The notes beneath the pieces were generated by a model that saw nothing but the letters and a program-made list of their open reading frames with translations, was not told the DNA's origin and did no database searches. Shown piece after piece: positions 11,653 to 24,552 of a stretch of DNA of 64,000 nucleotides (its first letter is position 1; every line of letters starts with the position of its first letter). Origin of the DNA: Excoecaria cochinchinensis (taxonomy: Eukaryota; Streptophyta; Magnoliopsida; Malpighiales; Euphorbiaceae); the NCBI GenBank assembly GCA_947683425.1, contig CANTUQ010000035.1, forward strand, positions 5,937,001-6,001,000, in the 5' to 3' direction. The position numbers were made by a program, and so were the translations under genes.

Positions 11653-12237
11653 TCACCTCAAGAACAAGGCTGAAACTGACTTACGACTCAAAGCATCTGC
11701 AACCACATTGGCCTTACCAGGATGGTAATCCACAATGTAGTCGTAGTCCTTAAACAACTCAAGCCATCTGCGCTGTCTCATGTTCAACTCTTTCTGTGAA
11801 AGGAAGTACTTCAAACTCTTGTGGTCCGAGAAGATCCTACACTTTTCCCCATACAAGTAATGACGCCAAATCTTCAAAGCAAAGATCACAGCTGCCAACT
11901 CTAAATCATGCGTCGGATAGTTCTTCTCATGTGGCTTCAACTGACGAGAAGCATAAGCCACCACTTTACCTTCCTGCATCAGCACACATCCAAGACCAAC
12001 TCCAGAAGCATCACTGTAAATGACAAACTCCTTACCCAAGATGGGTTGAGTAAGGATAGGAGCCTCAACAAGCAACTGCTTTAACCGATCAAAACAAGAC
12101 TGACACCTGTCTGACCACTCAAATCTAACTCATTTCCTCAACAATCTAGTCATAGGAGCAGCAATCACAGAGAATCCCTTAACGAACCGTCGGTAGTAAC
12201 CTACTAAACCGAGGAAACTCCTCACTTCCTGAACATT
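11653..12237 (-). pseudogene. gypsy RNase H region
   Basis: Contains FVIYSDASGVGLGCVLMQEG, ELAAVIFALKIWRHYLYG, IFSDHKSLKYFLSQKELN and ADALSRKSVSALFL, the standard gypsy RNase H landmarks, plus a linking segment upstream. It is in the same frame as reverse transcriptase and integrase. In-frame TGA codons lie at 12238-12240 (just before it), 12130-12132 and 11653-11655, so the pol frame is closed by point changes rather than indels. Confidence 0.85.
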
Positions 12238-13525
12238 TCAAGGCGCTTTCCAATCAACTATCGCCTCAATCTTGGCTGGATCAACCTGAATACCTCTAGC
12301 TGAAACAATGTGACCCAGAAATGATACTTCTCGAAGCCAGAAGTCACACTTGCTAAGCTTAGCAAACAAATGATGCTCTCTCAACATCTGAAGAACTAAT
12401 CGGAGATGCTCCTCATGCTCACTCTCATCCTTGGAATACACCAAGATGTCATCAATGAACACTACTACAAATCGATCTAAGTATGGCCTAAACACACGGT
12501 TCATCAGATCCATAAAAGCCGCTGGAGCATTTGTCAAACCAAACGGCATCACAAGAAACTCATAGTGGCCATACCTAGTCCGAAATGCAGTCTTAACCAC
12601 ATCTGCATCCTGAACACGAAGCTGGTAGTACCCTGATCGAAGATCTATCTTGGAGAAGACACCCGCACCTCGAAGCTGATCAAATAAATCCTCAATCCTA
12701 GGCAATGGATACTTATTCTTCACTGTAACCTTATTAATCTGGCGGTAGTCAATACACATCCGCAGTGATCCATCTTTCTTCTTGACAAACAGAACTGGAG
12801 CTCCCCAAGGAGATATGCTCGGTCTAATAAACCCCTTATCTAATAACTCTTGTAGCTGAGATTTAAGTTCCCTCAATTTTACAGGAGCCATCCGATAAGG
12901 TGCTCTCGAAATAGGTGTAGTACCTGGCATGATCTCAATGGACAACTCAACCTCTCTCTCAGGAGGCAAACCAGGCAACTCGCTCGGGAACACATCACTA
13001 AACTCCCGCACTACAGGAATATCCTCAATCTGAACCTGATCTCTCCTGGAATCTAACACAACTGCTAGAAAAGCCTCACAACCTTTTCTGATAAATCTCT
13101 TGGCTTGCATCGCAGAAATAACATTATTCACAGAACTAGCACCCAAACCTTTCAAAAACACAAGAGACTGACTTCTATCCCGAAGTACAACTGTCTTCCT
13201 ATGGCAATCAACTACAGCCCGATGCTTTCCCAACCAGTCCATACCCAGAATCAAGTCAAACTCTCTGAAGGGTAACTCAATCAGATCCGCTGGAAGCACA
13301 GCTCCCTCAACAATCAGAGGACAACTCCTAAAAACTCTACTCACACTGACACTATGCCCTAATGGACTGGTCACACAAATCTCATAATCTAACTGATCAA
13401 CTGAATGCAATTTATCAACAATTCTATCTGTGCACAAATATGAGTGTGTGGAACCAGGATCAATTAGAGCATACAACTCAGTGTCATGGAGTAGGAACTT
13501 ACCAGCAATAACGTCAGGCGCATCC
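12238..13525 (-). pseudogene. gypsy protease and reverse transcriptase
   Basis: Begins directly at the insertion point of the solo LTR (GGATG duplicated) with APDVIAGKF, then the aspartic protease site ALIDPGSTHSYL. Next comes RT with GFIRPSISPWGAPVLFVKKK, RMCIDYRQINKVT, YPLPRIEDLFDQL, FSKIDLRSGYYQLR, FRTRYGHYEFLVMPFGLTNA and the catalytic FIDDILVYSK. It is in phase with gag on the other side of the insertion (RARDEQD + APDVIAG). The frame ends with TGA at 12238-12240 inside VDWKAP-(stop)-NVQEVRSFLG. Confidence 0.9.
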
Positions 13526-14331
13526 TGTAATGGCCGCATTACACCCTAGTTGTTTCGGTATGACATGTGAAGTATGTATGTGTATGTGTTAAGGGGTAAT
13601 TTTAGATTTAAAGAGTGTTTAGATAATTAATTATAGGGGTGGATTAATCTGAAAATAAAAGAAGGATTTAATTACAAAAATAAAAAGTATGTAAGTGAGT
13701 AAAATGACATTATGCATGGGTAAATCAATGGAGGGTTAATTAAGTTAATTAACAAGAGATTAAGGTAGAAAATAATGGATAAATAAGAGTAGTGGGAGCA
13801 GATTTTTTTTTAGTGGGAATTGCTGGAAAATTTGAGGAAATATTATAAGGGTAGTGGAAGCTAATGGGGGATAGCTTTTCTTAGTGACATTTGTAGTGGG
13901 TTGTGATGAGTGGATTCATCATCATTTAGCATTAGTTGAGTGGGAAATTTTAGTGGATTTGAGGTCTTTATTTTCTGTATCTTTGTACAACATTTGAGTC
14001 TTCTTCTTTAGTCTTCATTTTGTGAGAAAGAAAGAGAGAGGGAGAGCTAAAATTCGTATGTCTTAGAAAGTCACTCTTTTGTACTTGTTTTTCAGCAAAT
14101 TAAGCTCTCTTCTTCCTTCAAAATTCTGCCTTGAGTGAGTGTTAGTTGGAAGGGTTGTATACATGTAAATTAAGAGCAAAGATCAAGGATTTGTAAGGTA
14201 AAATGATGGTATAATCATGCATGTAAAATTCTATTTCATCTACCTATTCTTAGTGTGATTTTATGAGGTTATTATGAGGAATATTAATGCTGAAAATACA
14301 TGCTTAATAGCTGAAGAAAAGAGGAAGCTTA

Positions 14332-16231
14332 TGATGGAATATGTCATGGTATGTGTATGATGATCACGCAGCGGAAAACAAAAAAAATTTGATCATACAT
14401 GCCAAACAATTCCATGACAAGAATCGGAAACATGCAATTTTAGGGTTATAATAACTTACAACTTTAGATGCCTTTCAAATTGAATTTGATGATGACCAGC
14501 AATTTAGATGATCTTGTCCACCTTAGATGTTCACCACCAATGCCAAGGAACAGCCTTTTTCGCCACTCCTCTCTATTCTCACACACACACTCGCAAAGAC
14601 GGCTCAAAACCGAAAGTGCTAGCTTACTAAATTTGTATTGTGTAATGGAATTAGTTTGAAGCCACAAGACTTGATCTTGTCCTTCTACTATGTGTAATCA
14701 ATGCTCAAAGTCACAAGCAAGCAAGGAAGAATCCTTCTCCTTGTGTATTTCGGCCAAAAAAAAAAAAATGAGAGAGAGAGAGATGTTTCACGCAAAACCT
14801 AGCCACCACTCTTTTTCTTCTCTCTTAGGGTTTTATTCTTATCTAATATATACCCCTCCTTATGGCAAGTCTTTAATCCGAATTTTCCTACCTTGAGATA
14901 GTTAATTCAACCTTAAACACTTCCTAAAGATCAGTAGTAAATATTAGCTCAATCCCTTTTGAATTTAAAATTCAAATTGATTTAAAATAAAACCTTAAGA
15001 TGTATTAATCAAACTAATCACTTACCATTTAACATGTGCTGAAATTCCCATGGTATATATCCTTTGGAATTTCGGCTAGGTCATCCCATTATTAAGTGAT
15101 TTAGTTTGACTTAAATATCTTAGGATTTAATACTCAATTAAATTAATTAATACAACATAATTAATTAATTGAAATTAAACCTATGTGGGCCGAATTTCCT
15201 CTCTCATGGACCAAGGTCCATTAGCAATTAAATACCCATTACATATACATTAATTTGACTTAAATTAAAAGCCTAAATTAATGCTCAATACTTTATTCAA
15301 GTATTTTAAGCCCAATGCTTTGTGTGCGATCCTATAGGTCCATTTAATATTGGCAATGAATTAAAAATTAATTCAAAGGCTATATATATTCTCTAGCAAG
15401 ATATTATAGCATTCCAAATTAAATGAAAATGCAATTGGCATTTAGTGACCTAATGCAATTTTATATATTCCCTTACCCATAAATATCAGAATTAACATAA
15501 GGCATGGAACAAGTCATCCTCATGTGTAAGTTAATTCCTTTCTTGATATTCCAGTGACACTGAACTTCTCAGATAAATAATGATTGCACATTATTACATC
15601 TCGGTATGGCCATACACTTCTCAGTTCACTGATCAAGTGGCCGATGATATTTTCTCTCTTATAGAGAGGGGTAATCCCTTCACTTCTCTCATGCTCTCTA
15701 ACATGAATCAATGCATACCCAAGCATACCCATACTTGTCACTCAGTTACGAGCACGTTAGGTGTATGTCAAAGTACACAGTAATTTATAAAGAGTTTCAT
15801 AGAGATTTTAGGTCTAAGAACTCCGATACAAAACTTGCATATGAGGAACACTTATGACTTGTACCATGTAGTGTTCTCATGTGTGGATCGTATCCAAATA
15901 CCATGTTACAAACATGTATCTATGATCTCCGATTGACACTTTTGTCCTTATGATCCGTAAGACAGAACTCAACTAATCAGAGAGAGCATACTAGTCTTAA
16001 TTCATTTGTTATTCCCATAACAATGACTGACTAGGGATATTTAGAATGAAGTCTCATTTGTTTCAAGGTCTTACAACCATGTGCCTCACACATGATAACT
16101 TAAACTGAAACAACATTCTTGGATAGTTCTATCAATTGACATGCACAGGAATACAATGGATAAAACAAATGCCTCATTTATTAACTAAAGTGTTTTATTA
16201 CAATGTATTGGGGCTAGGGCTTACACTAACA
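14332..16231 (-). repeat. copia 3' LTR
   Basis: Starts TGATGGAATATG and ends TTACACTAACA on the plus strand. Matches 21992-23894 essentially base for base. Short open frames inside are duplicated in the other LTR and are not genes. Confidence 0.97.
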
Positions 16232-16241
16232 ATCTCCCACT
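16232..16241 (-). other. copia polypurine tract
   Basis: AGTGGGAGAT on the minus strand, directly next to the 3' LTR and only four bases beyond the polyprotein stop codon. Confidence 0.85.
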
Positions 16242-16245
16242 AGCA

Positions 16246-19200
16246 CTAGTCCCAATTGGGCATAGCCCTAAGACCGAATGATCTCAAATGAGCTTCGTGC
16301 AGATTTGGGCGCAACTGTTTCGTCAAAGGATCTGCTACATTGTCTTCACTTGCTATCTTGCTGACCTTGACGTCCCCACGATCAATGATTTCTCTGATCA
16401 GGTGGTATCTCCTGAGTATGTGTTTGGATTTCTGATGTGACCGGGGCTCCTTGGCCTGTGCAATGGCCCCGTTGTTGTCACAAAAAATTTCTAATGGATC
16501 TAGGATGCTTGGGACCACTCCTAATCCAGAAATGAAATTTCTAATCCAAACAGCCTCTTTTGCAGCCTCACTTGCTGCGATATACTCAGATTCTGTAGTT
16601 GAGTCGGCAACGGTCTCTTGCTTTGAGCTTCTCCAGCTGACAGCAGCACCGTTTAAAACAAAAACGAATCCAGATTGCGATCTTGAGTCCTGAGTGCTGG
16701 TTTGAAAAGCAGCATCGGCATAGCCTTGTATGACGAGCTCTTCCTGACCACCATACACCAAGAAGTGATCCTTAGTCCTTCGTAGGTACTTAAGAATCCC
16801 TTTTACAGCAGACCAGTGCTTTTCACCAGGGTCTTGCTGAAACCTACTGGTTATACTCAGTGCATGAGCAACATCCAACCTAGTACATAACATAGCGTAC
16901 ATGATAGATCCAATAGCAGATGCATATGGGATTCTACTCATGTTGTCCCTTTCCTCTTTGGTTTTAGGGCACTGTTCTTTAGTTAAAGGAACTCCCAAAG
17001 CTAAAGGTATGTACCCTTTCTTTGAGTCTCCCATACTAAAACGCTTTAGTACCTTGTCTATGTACTTTTCTTGACTTAGTCCCAATAGCCGATTCGATCT
17101 ATCTCTGTAGATCCGAATGCCAAGTATTGTCTCAGCTTCACCTAAGTCTTTCATTGAGAAACATTTCCCCAACCATTGCTTAACCTTTTGCAATGTTGGA
17201 ATGTCATTCCCAATGAGAAGGATGTCGTCCACATATAGGACCAGAAATACTACTATGCTCCCACTAACCTTCTTGTATACACAAGGCTCATCTTCGTTCT
17301 TGACGAAGTCAAATTCTTTGACTGCCTCATCAAAACGAAGATTCCAACTTCGGGATGCTTGCTTTAATCCATAAATGGATTTCTGAAGCTTGCAAACCTT
17401 CTTAGGATGCTTGGGATTGACAAAACCTTCAGGCTGTGTCATAAACACCTCCTCTAGTAAATTTCCATTGAGGAAAGCAGTTTTGACATCCATTTGCCAT
17501 ATCTCATAATCATGATATGCAGCTATGGCAAGCAAGATCCTAATGGACTTGAGCATGACTACAGGCGAAAAGGTTTCATCATAGTCTACACCATGTGTTT
17601 GTCGAAAACCTTTCGCTACTAGTCTACCTTTGTAGGTCTTATCAGCTTTGAGTTTAAATAGCCACTTGCATTCAATTACTTTAGCACCTTGTGGTGGATC
17701 AACCAAGGTCCAAACCTGGTTATCGTACATTGATTGCATCTCGGATTTCATGGCTTCAAGCCAATTTTTTGAGTCTGGGCTTTCAATAGCTTCTCGGTAG
17801 GTAGTAGGATCCTCACGATCTACTAACTCAATAGTGTCACTGTCAGTGATTAGAAAACCATATCTCTCAATCTCCTGACGTACCCTACCGGACCTTCTAG
17901 GTACTTGTGCAATGGGTTCTTGTTCCACAATTGGTTGTGAACTTGATCCCATTTCCAACTCATCCTGTATAGGAGTTTGTGGCGTTTGAATTTCTCCAAG
18001 TTCTACTTTACTCCCACTGTCTTTCTTGAGAAGGAACCCCTTTTCCAAGAAAACAGCCTTGCGAGCAACAAATACTTTGTTCTCGGTTTGTGAGTAAAAG
18101 TAGTATCCCTTTGTTTCTTTGGGATAACCCACAAATAAGCAGACAGTGGATTTGGACTCTAGTTTGTCAGATGTTAATTTCTTAACATGTGATTCACAGC
18201 CCCAAATCCTGAGAAATGACATATTGGGTTCTTTCCCAGTCCATACCTTGTATGGTGTCTTTTCAACTGCTTTAGTTGGAATACGGTTTAGTAGAAACGC
18301 AGCAGTTTCTAATGCATAGCCCCAAAAAGAGACAGGAAGATTTGCTTGACTCATCATAGATCGAACCATGTCCAATAGAGTTCGATTTCTCCTTTCGGAC
18401 ACACCATTCCATTGTGGTGTTCCAGGAGGAGTGAGCTGTGATATAATACCACACTCCTTTAGATGACAGTCAAACTCTTGGCTTAAATATTCGCCACCTC
18501 GATCTGACCGAATGGCTTTTATACTTTTGCCAAGTTGGTTTTCTACTTCGTTTTTAAACACTTTGAATTTCTCAAAAGTTTCAGATTTATGCTTCATTAG
18601 ATAGACATAGCCATATCTACTGAAGTCATCTGTGAATGTCACGAAGTAGCTAAAACCACCTCTGGCTTGTGTACTTAATGGTCCACATACATCGGTATGT
18701 ATTAGCTCCAATAAGCCATTAGTCCTCTCACCTTTCTTATTAAAAGGACTTTTTGTCATTTTTCCATGCAAACATGGCTCGCATGTATCATAAGACTCTA
18801 AGTCGAATGACCCAAGTACTCCAGTTTTGTGGAGTCTTGAAATGCGTTTTTCGTTTGCATGTCCTAAACGACAATGCCAGAAGTAAGTAGGGTTTAACTC
18901 ATTTGATTTAACCCTCTTTGTATTAATGTTGTATATGGACTCTTTGTTTGATAGATCAAGGATATAAAGGCCATTTTGCAACATGGCATTGCCATATGAA
19001 ATGCCTTGGCGACGAATATGAGCATTGCCATTTTTAATAACAAAATCAAATTCATCCAAATCCAATAATGAAACTGAAATAATGTTTCTGCTCATAGCAG
19101 GCACATAATAACAATTTTTCAAAATTAAACAAAGTCCTGAAGGTAAAGTGAGTTGATAGTCGCCTATCTCTATGGCAGCAACTCGTGCTCCATTCCCCAC

Positions 19201-20208
19201 ACGGAGGTCCACTTCATTCTTCCCTAGTAATCTCCTATTTCTTAGCCCCTGCACATTTGAACAAATGTGAGAACCACAACCGGTATCTAGTACCCAAGTG
19301 GTAGAAATAGAAAGGTTAATTTCAACAACAAAAATACCTGAACTGGACGCCTTGGCTCCATTCTTTTTTTGTTCTTCCTTGAAGAGAGCGCAATTCTTCT
19401 TCCAATGCCCTATTTTGTTGCAATGGAAGCAAGTGCTCTCACTCTCCTTGGGCTTTTGCGCCTTGGGCTTGGATTGGGCCTGAGGTGCGCTCCCATTTGA
19501 CTTGAACCGAGCCAGGTCATTCTTGGGTTTTGCCTTTCCCTTTCCTTTTCCCTTAGCCGGTCCCTTCTTAATGCCCCCTTGAACCATCAGTATGGGATTA
19601 GTCTTTCGAATGTTTTCTTCAGCATTCTTAAGCATTCCATGAAGCTCAGTAACTGACTTGTTCATCGCATGCATGTTATAATTCATTACAAATGGATCAT
19701 AATCATCAGCCAATGATCCTAAAATCAAGTCAGTAGCCAATTCCTTTGGTACTTGTACCTCAAGCTTCTCAAGAGTATCAAGATACCCTTTCATCTTGAG
19801 TACATGTGTACTAACAGGAGTACCTGCAGCCATCTTACAGGAAATTAAGGCCTTAGTTGTCACAAACCTCTCGTGACGAGCTTGCTCTTGGAACATTTCC
19901 TTTAAGTGCACCATGATCGCATACGCCTCTTGGTCCATAAATTGCTTTTGCAAGTCAGGCACCATAGTGGCTAGCATCAAACAGGTCACATCATTGGAGT
20001 CGCTCTTCTTGGTCTCAAAAGTTTCCCTTTGAACCGCAGAGGCGTTCCTTCCAGGTTCTTGAGGCAAGGGTGCATCCAAAACATACGACTTTTTCTCTTG
20101 CTTAAGAACTATCCTTAAGTTTCGAGACCAGTCTATGAAATTGGTGCCATTCAATTTGTCCTTTTCAAGGACCGATCGCAATGAGAAATTGTTGTTTGAA
20201 GATGCCAT
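16246..20208 (-). CDS. Ty1/copia gag-pol polyprotein, intact
   Basis: A single 1320-residue frame from MASSNNNFSL to the stop at 16246. Domains in order: gag (about residues 1-260), nucleic-acid-binding CCHC knuckle CFHCNKIGHWKKNC, and aspartic protease WVLDTGCGSHIC. The integrase follows, with zinc region WHCRLGHANEKRI...CEPCLHGK and core residues in LIHTDVCGPL, AIRSDRGGEY and SERRNRTLLD. Then comes reverse transcriptase with KTAFLNGNL, SIYGLKQASR and catalytic YVDDILLIGND, and RNase H with VIQGYADAAF and STTESEYIAASEA. Integrase before RT is the copia order. No stop or frameshift is present and every catalytic residue I looked for is there. It would make the virus-like particle proteins and copy-and-paste enzymes of the element. 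I do not assign a lineage within copia. Confidence 0.97.
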   Translation of the reverse strand: MASSNNNFSLRSVLEKDKLNGTNFIDWSRNLRIVLKQEKKSYVLDAPLPQEPGRNASAVQRETFETKKSDSNDVTCLMLATMVPDLQKQFMDQEAYAIMVHLKEMFQEQARHERFVTTKALISCKMAAGTPVSTHVLKMKGYLDTLEKLEVQVPKELATDLILGSLADDYDPFVMNYNMHAMNKSVTELHGMLKNAEENIRKTNPILMVQGGIKKGPAKGKGKGKAKPKNDLARFKSNGSAPQAQSKPKAQKPKESESTCFHCNKIGHWKKNCALFKEEQKKNGAKASSSGIFVVEINLSISTTWVLDTGCGSHICSNVQGLRNRRLLGKNEVDLRVGNGARVAAIEIGDYQLTLPSGLCLILKNCYYVPAMSRNIISVSLLDLDEFDFVIKNGNAHIRRQGISYGNAMLQNGLYILDLSNKESIYNINTKRVKSNELNPTYFWHCRLGHANEKRISRLHKTGVLGSFDLESYDTCEPCLHGKMTKSPFNKKGERTNGLLELIHTDVCGPLSTQARGGFSYFVTFTDDFSRYGYVYLMKHKSETFEKFKVFKNEVENQLGKSIKAIRSDRGGEYLSQEFDCHLKECGIISQLTPPGTPQWNGVSERRNRTLLDMVRSMMSQANLPVSFWGYALETAAFLLNRIPTKAVEKTPYKVWTGKEPNMSFLRIWGCESHVKKLTSDKLESKSTVCLFVGYPKETKGYYFYSQTENKVFVARKAVFLEKGFLLKKDSGSKVELGEIQTPQTPIQDELEMGSSSQPIVEQEPIAQVPRRSGRVRQEIERYGFLITDSDTIELVDREDPTTYREAIESPDSKNWLEAMKSEMQSMYDNQVWTLVDPPQGAKVIECKWLFKLKADKTYKGRLVAKGFRQTHGVDYDETFSPVVMLKSIRILLAIAAYHDYEIWQMDVKTAFLNGNLLEEVFMTQPEGFVNPKHPKKVCKLQKSIYGLKQASRSWNLRFDEAVKEFDFVKNEDEPCVYKKVSGSIVVFLVLYVDDILLIGNDIPTLQKVKQWLGKCFSMKDLGEAETILGIRIYRDRSNRLLGLSQEKYIDKVLKRFSMGDSKKGYIPLALGVPLTKEQCPKTKEERDNMSRIPYASAIGSIMYAMLCTRLDVAHALSITSRFQQDPGEKHWSAVKGILKYLRRTKDHFLVYGGQEELVIQGYADAAFQTSTQDSRSQSGFVFVLNGAAVSWRSSKQETVADSTTESEYIAASEAAKEAVWIRNFISGLGVVPSILDPLEIFCDNNGAIAQAKEPRSHQKSKHILRRYHLIREIIDRGDVKVSKIASEDNVADPLTKQLRPNLHEAHLRSFGLRAMPNWD

Positions 20209-21977
20209 TTTTCAATCTACAATAAAATTTAGCAAGATTAAATGAGGTCTTATTAATAATCCCACAAACCGAATTAATATCCCTTTAAATAATTCGCGTT
20301 AGTGATTTAATGTGGGCCAAGATCCACTTTTCACAACAACCTTATTAGTCAAGCTGAGCTTGTACACCTAACAAGTTAAGTTACTTAGGTAGGATAACTC
20401 CAATCATGACTCGTACATGACTCTTGGATCAAATGGGCTAACATCTTAAGATGTTATAGCACAAACCCATTTATTAGTTGCCTAGGTCCGGGCATCCCTT
20501 TCCATGTTAAGTCCAACCTACATTCACAACTCATGCCTCACAAAGATAATCGGGCGCATCTAGGACTCCTAGTCTACGTTACCGATGATCGATGCCTTGA
20601 CATGTTTCGAATTAGGAAGGCAACTTTGTGACTTACTATTTTAGGGATTCATTTTATTACGGCTTATATGGCATACGCTTTGTCATCCATTCATAGCATG
20701 CATATATAAATAATTGCATAAAGTAAAGCGTGACAAACATGGGCCCATAAAACCTACAACTAAGATTCTATACTATTACACAAGAATCTTCGAGTTGGGC
20801 TTCACCACTCCGGTGGGCTTCATTTTGATTTACAAAGTCTTCAAGTAAATTCTATTCTAAAAAATAAATGAAACTTTTACAATAATACATAATGGCTCGC
20901 AGGCCATAATTAATTACAAAAACCCAGGGCCCATGAATGCACCATGCATATCCATTTATCACACCAAACAAGCAAATTAATATACATAACATTCATGGAT
21001 CAAACAAAGTCCAATTTTAATTAAATTAGCCAAGCCCATTAATGGAAATTGTGTACTTGAACCTTTAAGAGATGACCCCGTGATGGGCCTGGGCCGAAGC
21101 CCAATGGACTAAATCCTCTTATTGAATAAGTTCTCTTAAAAGCCCAAAACACAAACTAGTTAGATTTGTGCCATAAATCAACTCTAGTGTTATTTCCAAT
21201 TTTGCCATTTTTTAATTTTATGTCATTCAGCCCATAAACATTAAAAATACATATAATATGTACCAACATGAATTAAAGCATAAAATCATGAAGAACATAT
21301 ATATAAAACATGGCATGCATATAAAAACAAACAAACAACAAAAACTAGTTGTTTAATGCTTATGTGATGCCAAAAATGCACAAACACTTAAATCAATTTT
21401 ATGAGTCATTTAATTATCTAAATAAGGTCATAAATATTGATTTAACATTCTGTACCAATCTGATCTAAATGTGTTTTTACCATTTTAATCAAATCAAAAC
21501 AAAACAATGTTGATTAAACATGTAACAAACACAAACTAGTCATGTTTTAAGTGATTTTAAAATTAATCAATTAATTTGTCATGGACCAGAATTAAAACCA
21601 TATTTAAATAATGTCCAGACCTGATATTTAATATTTTAAAAACACTTACAAACATGCCAAAACCAATTTTACATTTAATATATAAAACTAGTTGTTAAAA
21701 TTTCAATTAACATGCCATAATGCACCTAGTTTTAACATTAACATGTACCATCAGGTATACATAATTAAATCTGACCATTAACAGCCCCTAAACAACCTAA
21801 GGACAGTATATTAACATGTCATATTAATTATAATACCTATCTAATCAATTAAAATCGTTTTTACACCAAAACAATGCAAAAAACTCAAAACAGAAAATTT
21901 CAGCATTGCATGTATTAAAAGTAACGATTTTTAATTAATTATTTCATGCACCTAAAGCACTAAAATAAGCATGTTTA
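20209..21977 (-). other. copia untranslated leader (~1.8 kb)
   Basis: Non-coding stretch between the primer binding site and the polyprotein start. It is AT-rich with no open frame of note. It is long for a copia leader and could hold packaging signals, but I see no specific motif. Confidence 0.6.
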
Positions 21978-21990
21978 GGCTCTGATACCA
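21978..21990 (-). other. copia primer binding site (initiator Met tRNA)
   Basis: The minus strand reads TGGTATCAGAGCC, complementary to the 3' end of plant initiator methionine tRNA, one base inside the 5' LTR. Confidence 0.9.
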
Positions 21991-21991
21991 C

Positions 21992-23894
21992 TGATGGAAT
22001 ATGTCATGGTATGTGTATGATGATCACGCAGCGGAAAACAAAAAAAATTTGATCATACATGCCAAACAATTCCATGACAAGAATCGGAAACATGCAATTT
22101 TAGGGTTATAATAACTTACAACTTTAGATGCCTTTCAAATTGAATTTGATGATGACCAGCAATTTAGATGATCTTGTCCACCTTAGATGTTCACCACCAA
22201 TGCCAAGGAACAGCCTTTTTCGCCACTCCTCTCTATTCTCACACACACACTCGCAAAGACGGCTCAAAACCGAAAGTGCTAGCTTACTAAATTTGTATTG
22301 TGTAATGGAATTAGTTTGAAGCCACAAGACTTGATCTTGTCCTTCTACTATGTGTAATCAATGCTCAAAGTCACAAGCAAGCAAGGAAGAATCCTTCTCC
22401 TTGTGTATTTCGGCCAAGAAAAAAAAAAAAATGAGAGAGAGAGAGATGTTTCACGCAAAACCTAGCCACCACTCTTTTTCTTCTCTCTTAGGGTTTTATT
22501 CTTATCTAATATATACCCCTCCTTATGGCAAGTCTTTAATCCGAATTTTCCTACCTTGAGATAGTTAATTCAACCTTAAACACTTCCTAAAGATCAGTAG
22601 TAAATATTAGCTCAATCCCTTTTGAATTTAAAATTCAAATTGATTTAAAATAAAACCTTAAGATGTATTAATCAAACTAATCACTTACCATTTAACATGT
22701 GCTGAAATTCCCATGGTATATATCCTTTGGAATTTCGGCTAGGTCATCCCATTATTAAGTGATTTAGTTTGACTTAAATATCTTAGGATTTAATACTCAA
22801 TTAAATTAATTAATACAACATAATTAATTAATTGAAATTAAACCTATGTGGGCCGAATTTCCTCTCTCATGGACCAAGGTCCATTAGCAATTAAATACCC
22901 ATTACATATACATTAATTTGACTTAAATTAAAAGCCTAAATTAATGCTCAATACTTTATTCAAGTATTTTAAGCCCAATGCTTTGTGTGCGATCCTATAG
23001 GTCCATTTAATATTGGCAATGAATTAAAAATTAATTCAAAGGCTATATATATTCTCTAGCAAGATATTATAGCATTCCAAATTAAATGAAAATGCAATTG
23101 GCATTTAGTGACCTAATGCAATTTTATATATTCCCTTACCCATAAATATCAGAATTAACATAAGGCATGGAACAAGTCATCCTCATGTGTAAGTTAATTC
23201 CTTTCTTGATATTCCAGTGACACTGAACTTCTCAGATAAATAATGATTGCACATTATTACATCTCGGTATGGCCATACACTTCTCAGTTCACTGATCAAG
23301 TGGCCGATGATATTTTCTCTCTTATAGAGAGGGGTAATCCCTTCACTTCTCTCATGCTCTCTAACATGAATCAATGCATACCCAAGCATACCCATACTTG
23401 TCACTCAGTTACGAGCACGTTAGGTGTATGTCAAAGTACACAGTAATTTATAAAGAGTTTCATAGAGATTTTAGGTCTAAGAACTCCGATACAAAACTTG
23501 CATATGAGGAACACTTATGACTTGTACCATGTAGTGTTCTCATGTGTGGATCGTATCCAAATACCATGTTACAAACATGTATCTATGATCTCCGATTGAC
23601 ACTTTTGTCCTTATGATCCGTAAGACAGAACTCAACTAATCAGAGAGAGCATACTAGTCTTAATTCATTTGTTATTCCCATAACAATGACTGACTAGGGA
23701 TATTTAGAATGAAGTCTCATTTGTTTCAAGGTCTTACAACCATGTGCCTCACACATGATAACTTAAACTGAAACAACATTCTTGGATAGTTCTATCAATT
23801 GACATGCACAGGAATACAATGGATAAAACAAATGCCTCATTTATTAACTAAAGTGTTTTATTACAATGTATTGGGGCTAGGGCTTACACTAACA
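21992..23894 (-). repeat. copia 5' LTR
   Basis: Partner of 14332-16231, three bases longer because of an A-run. It provides the promoter for the minus-strand polyprotein. Confidence 0.97.
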
Positions 23895-24552
23895 GCTTAA
23901 AGGCAAAGCAAAGGTTGGGGAATCAAGTGAACAACAACTCCATTAGGAGCTTAGGAGTGTGAGGTTTGGGAACTAAATTAAAATGTGTTGCATGTGTGAC
24001 GTGTATGTTTGAAATTGATGAATAAATGAATATGTGATGCATGTTGGTTTGTGTTTATAAAAGACCAAGTTAAGGTAAGAAGAAGGTAAGTTTTGGTGTT
24101 TATTTTACCCTTAAAATGTGTATTTTGGATGTGTGAAAGATTCTGGTTATATGTGTCACATGACCTCTGTGTAGTAATTTAATTATATATAAAGTTTGGT
24201 AAATCCAAATTCAGTGATTCTTGCGCGATTAGAACCATGATTTCCGTACCTACAAAAGTCTAAGAGGGACCAGGAACCAGTTCTGTCTCTAAGAGCCTTA
24301 AAAAAGATAAAATCCGACATGAACCTACCTAGTCAGGCTCACTGGAACAGTCTGTATTGTTTAATGTATATCTGATGATTTAGAAGTCCAATTGACCTGA
24401 AAACTGTCCCATTTGAAAGATAAGACATAGGGGAAGAAATGTTAAGAAGGGACCTTTGCCTGAAATTTAGTGTAAGATATCGGTTTAGGCTGTACAAAAT
24501 TGTGGTGTGAACCAGTGTCGAAAGTTAGCTTCTGTTTTGCTTAATTTAGTAT

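Larger units (their letters stand above)
14332..23894 (-). mobile_element. complete Ty1/copia retrotransposon
   Basis: Flanked by the 5-bp duplication GCTTA (14327-14331, 23895-23899). LTRs of 1900 bp (left) and 1903 bp (right) bracket a leader, one intact 1320-codon polyprotein frame on the minus strand, a primer binding site for initiator Met tRNA, and a polypurine tract. The only LTR difference I noticed is in an A-rich run (14756-14768 versus 22416-22431), so insertion must be very recent. Total length 9563 bp. All parts needed for autonomous transposition are visible. Confidence 0.97.

Noticed and set aside
21978..21990. tRNA 3'-end-like GCTCTGATACCA motifs (also at 27221-27232) as possible tRNA genes
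   Set aside because: No tRNA body around them. Position next to LTRs and orientation identify them as primer binding sites.
22124..23446. Small open frames duplicated at 14464-15783 and 22124-23446
   Set aside because: Both sets are inside the two LTRs of the copia element, so they are repeats of one non-coding sequence.
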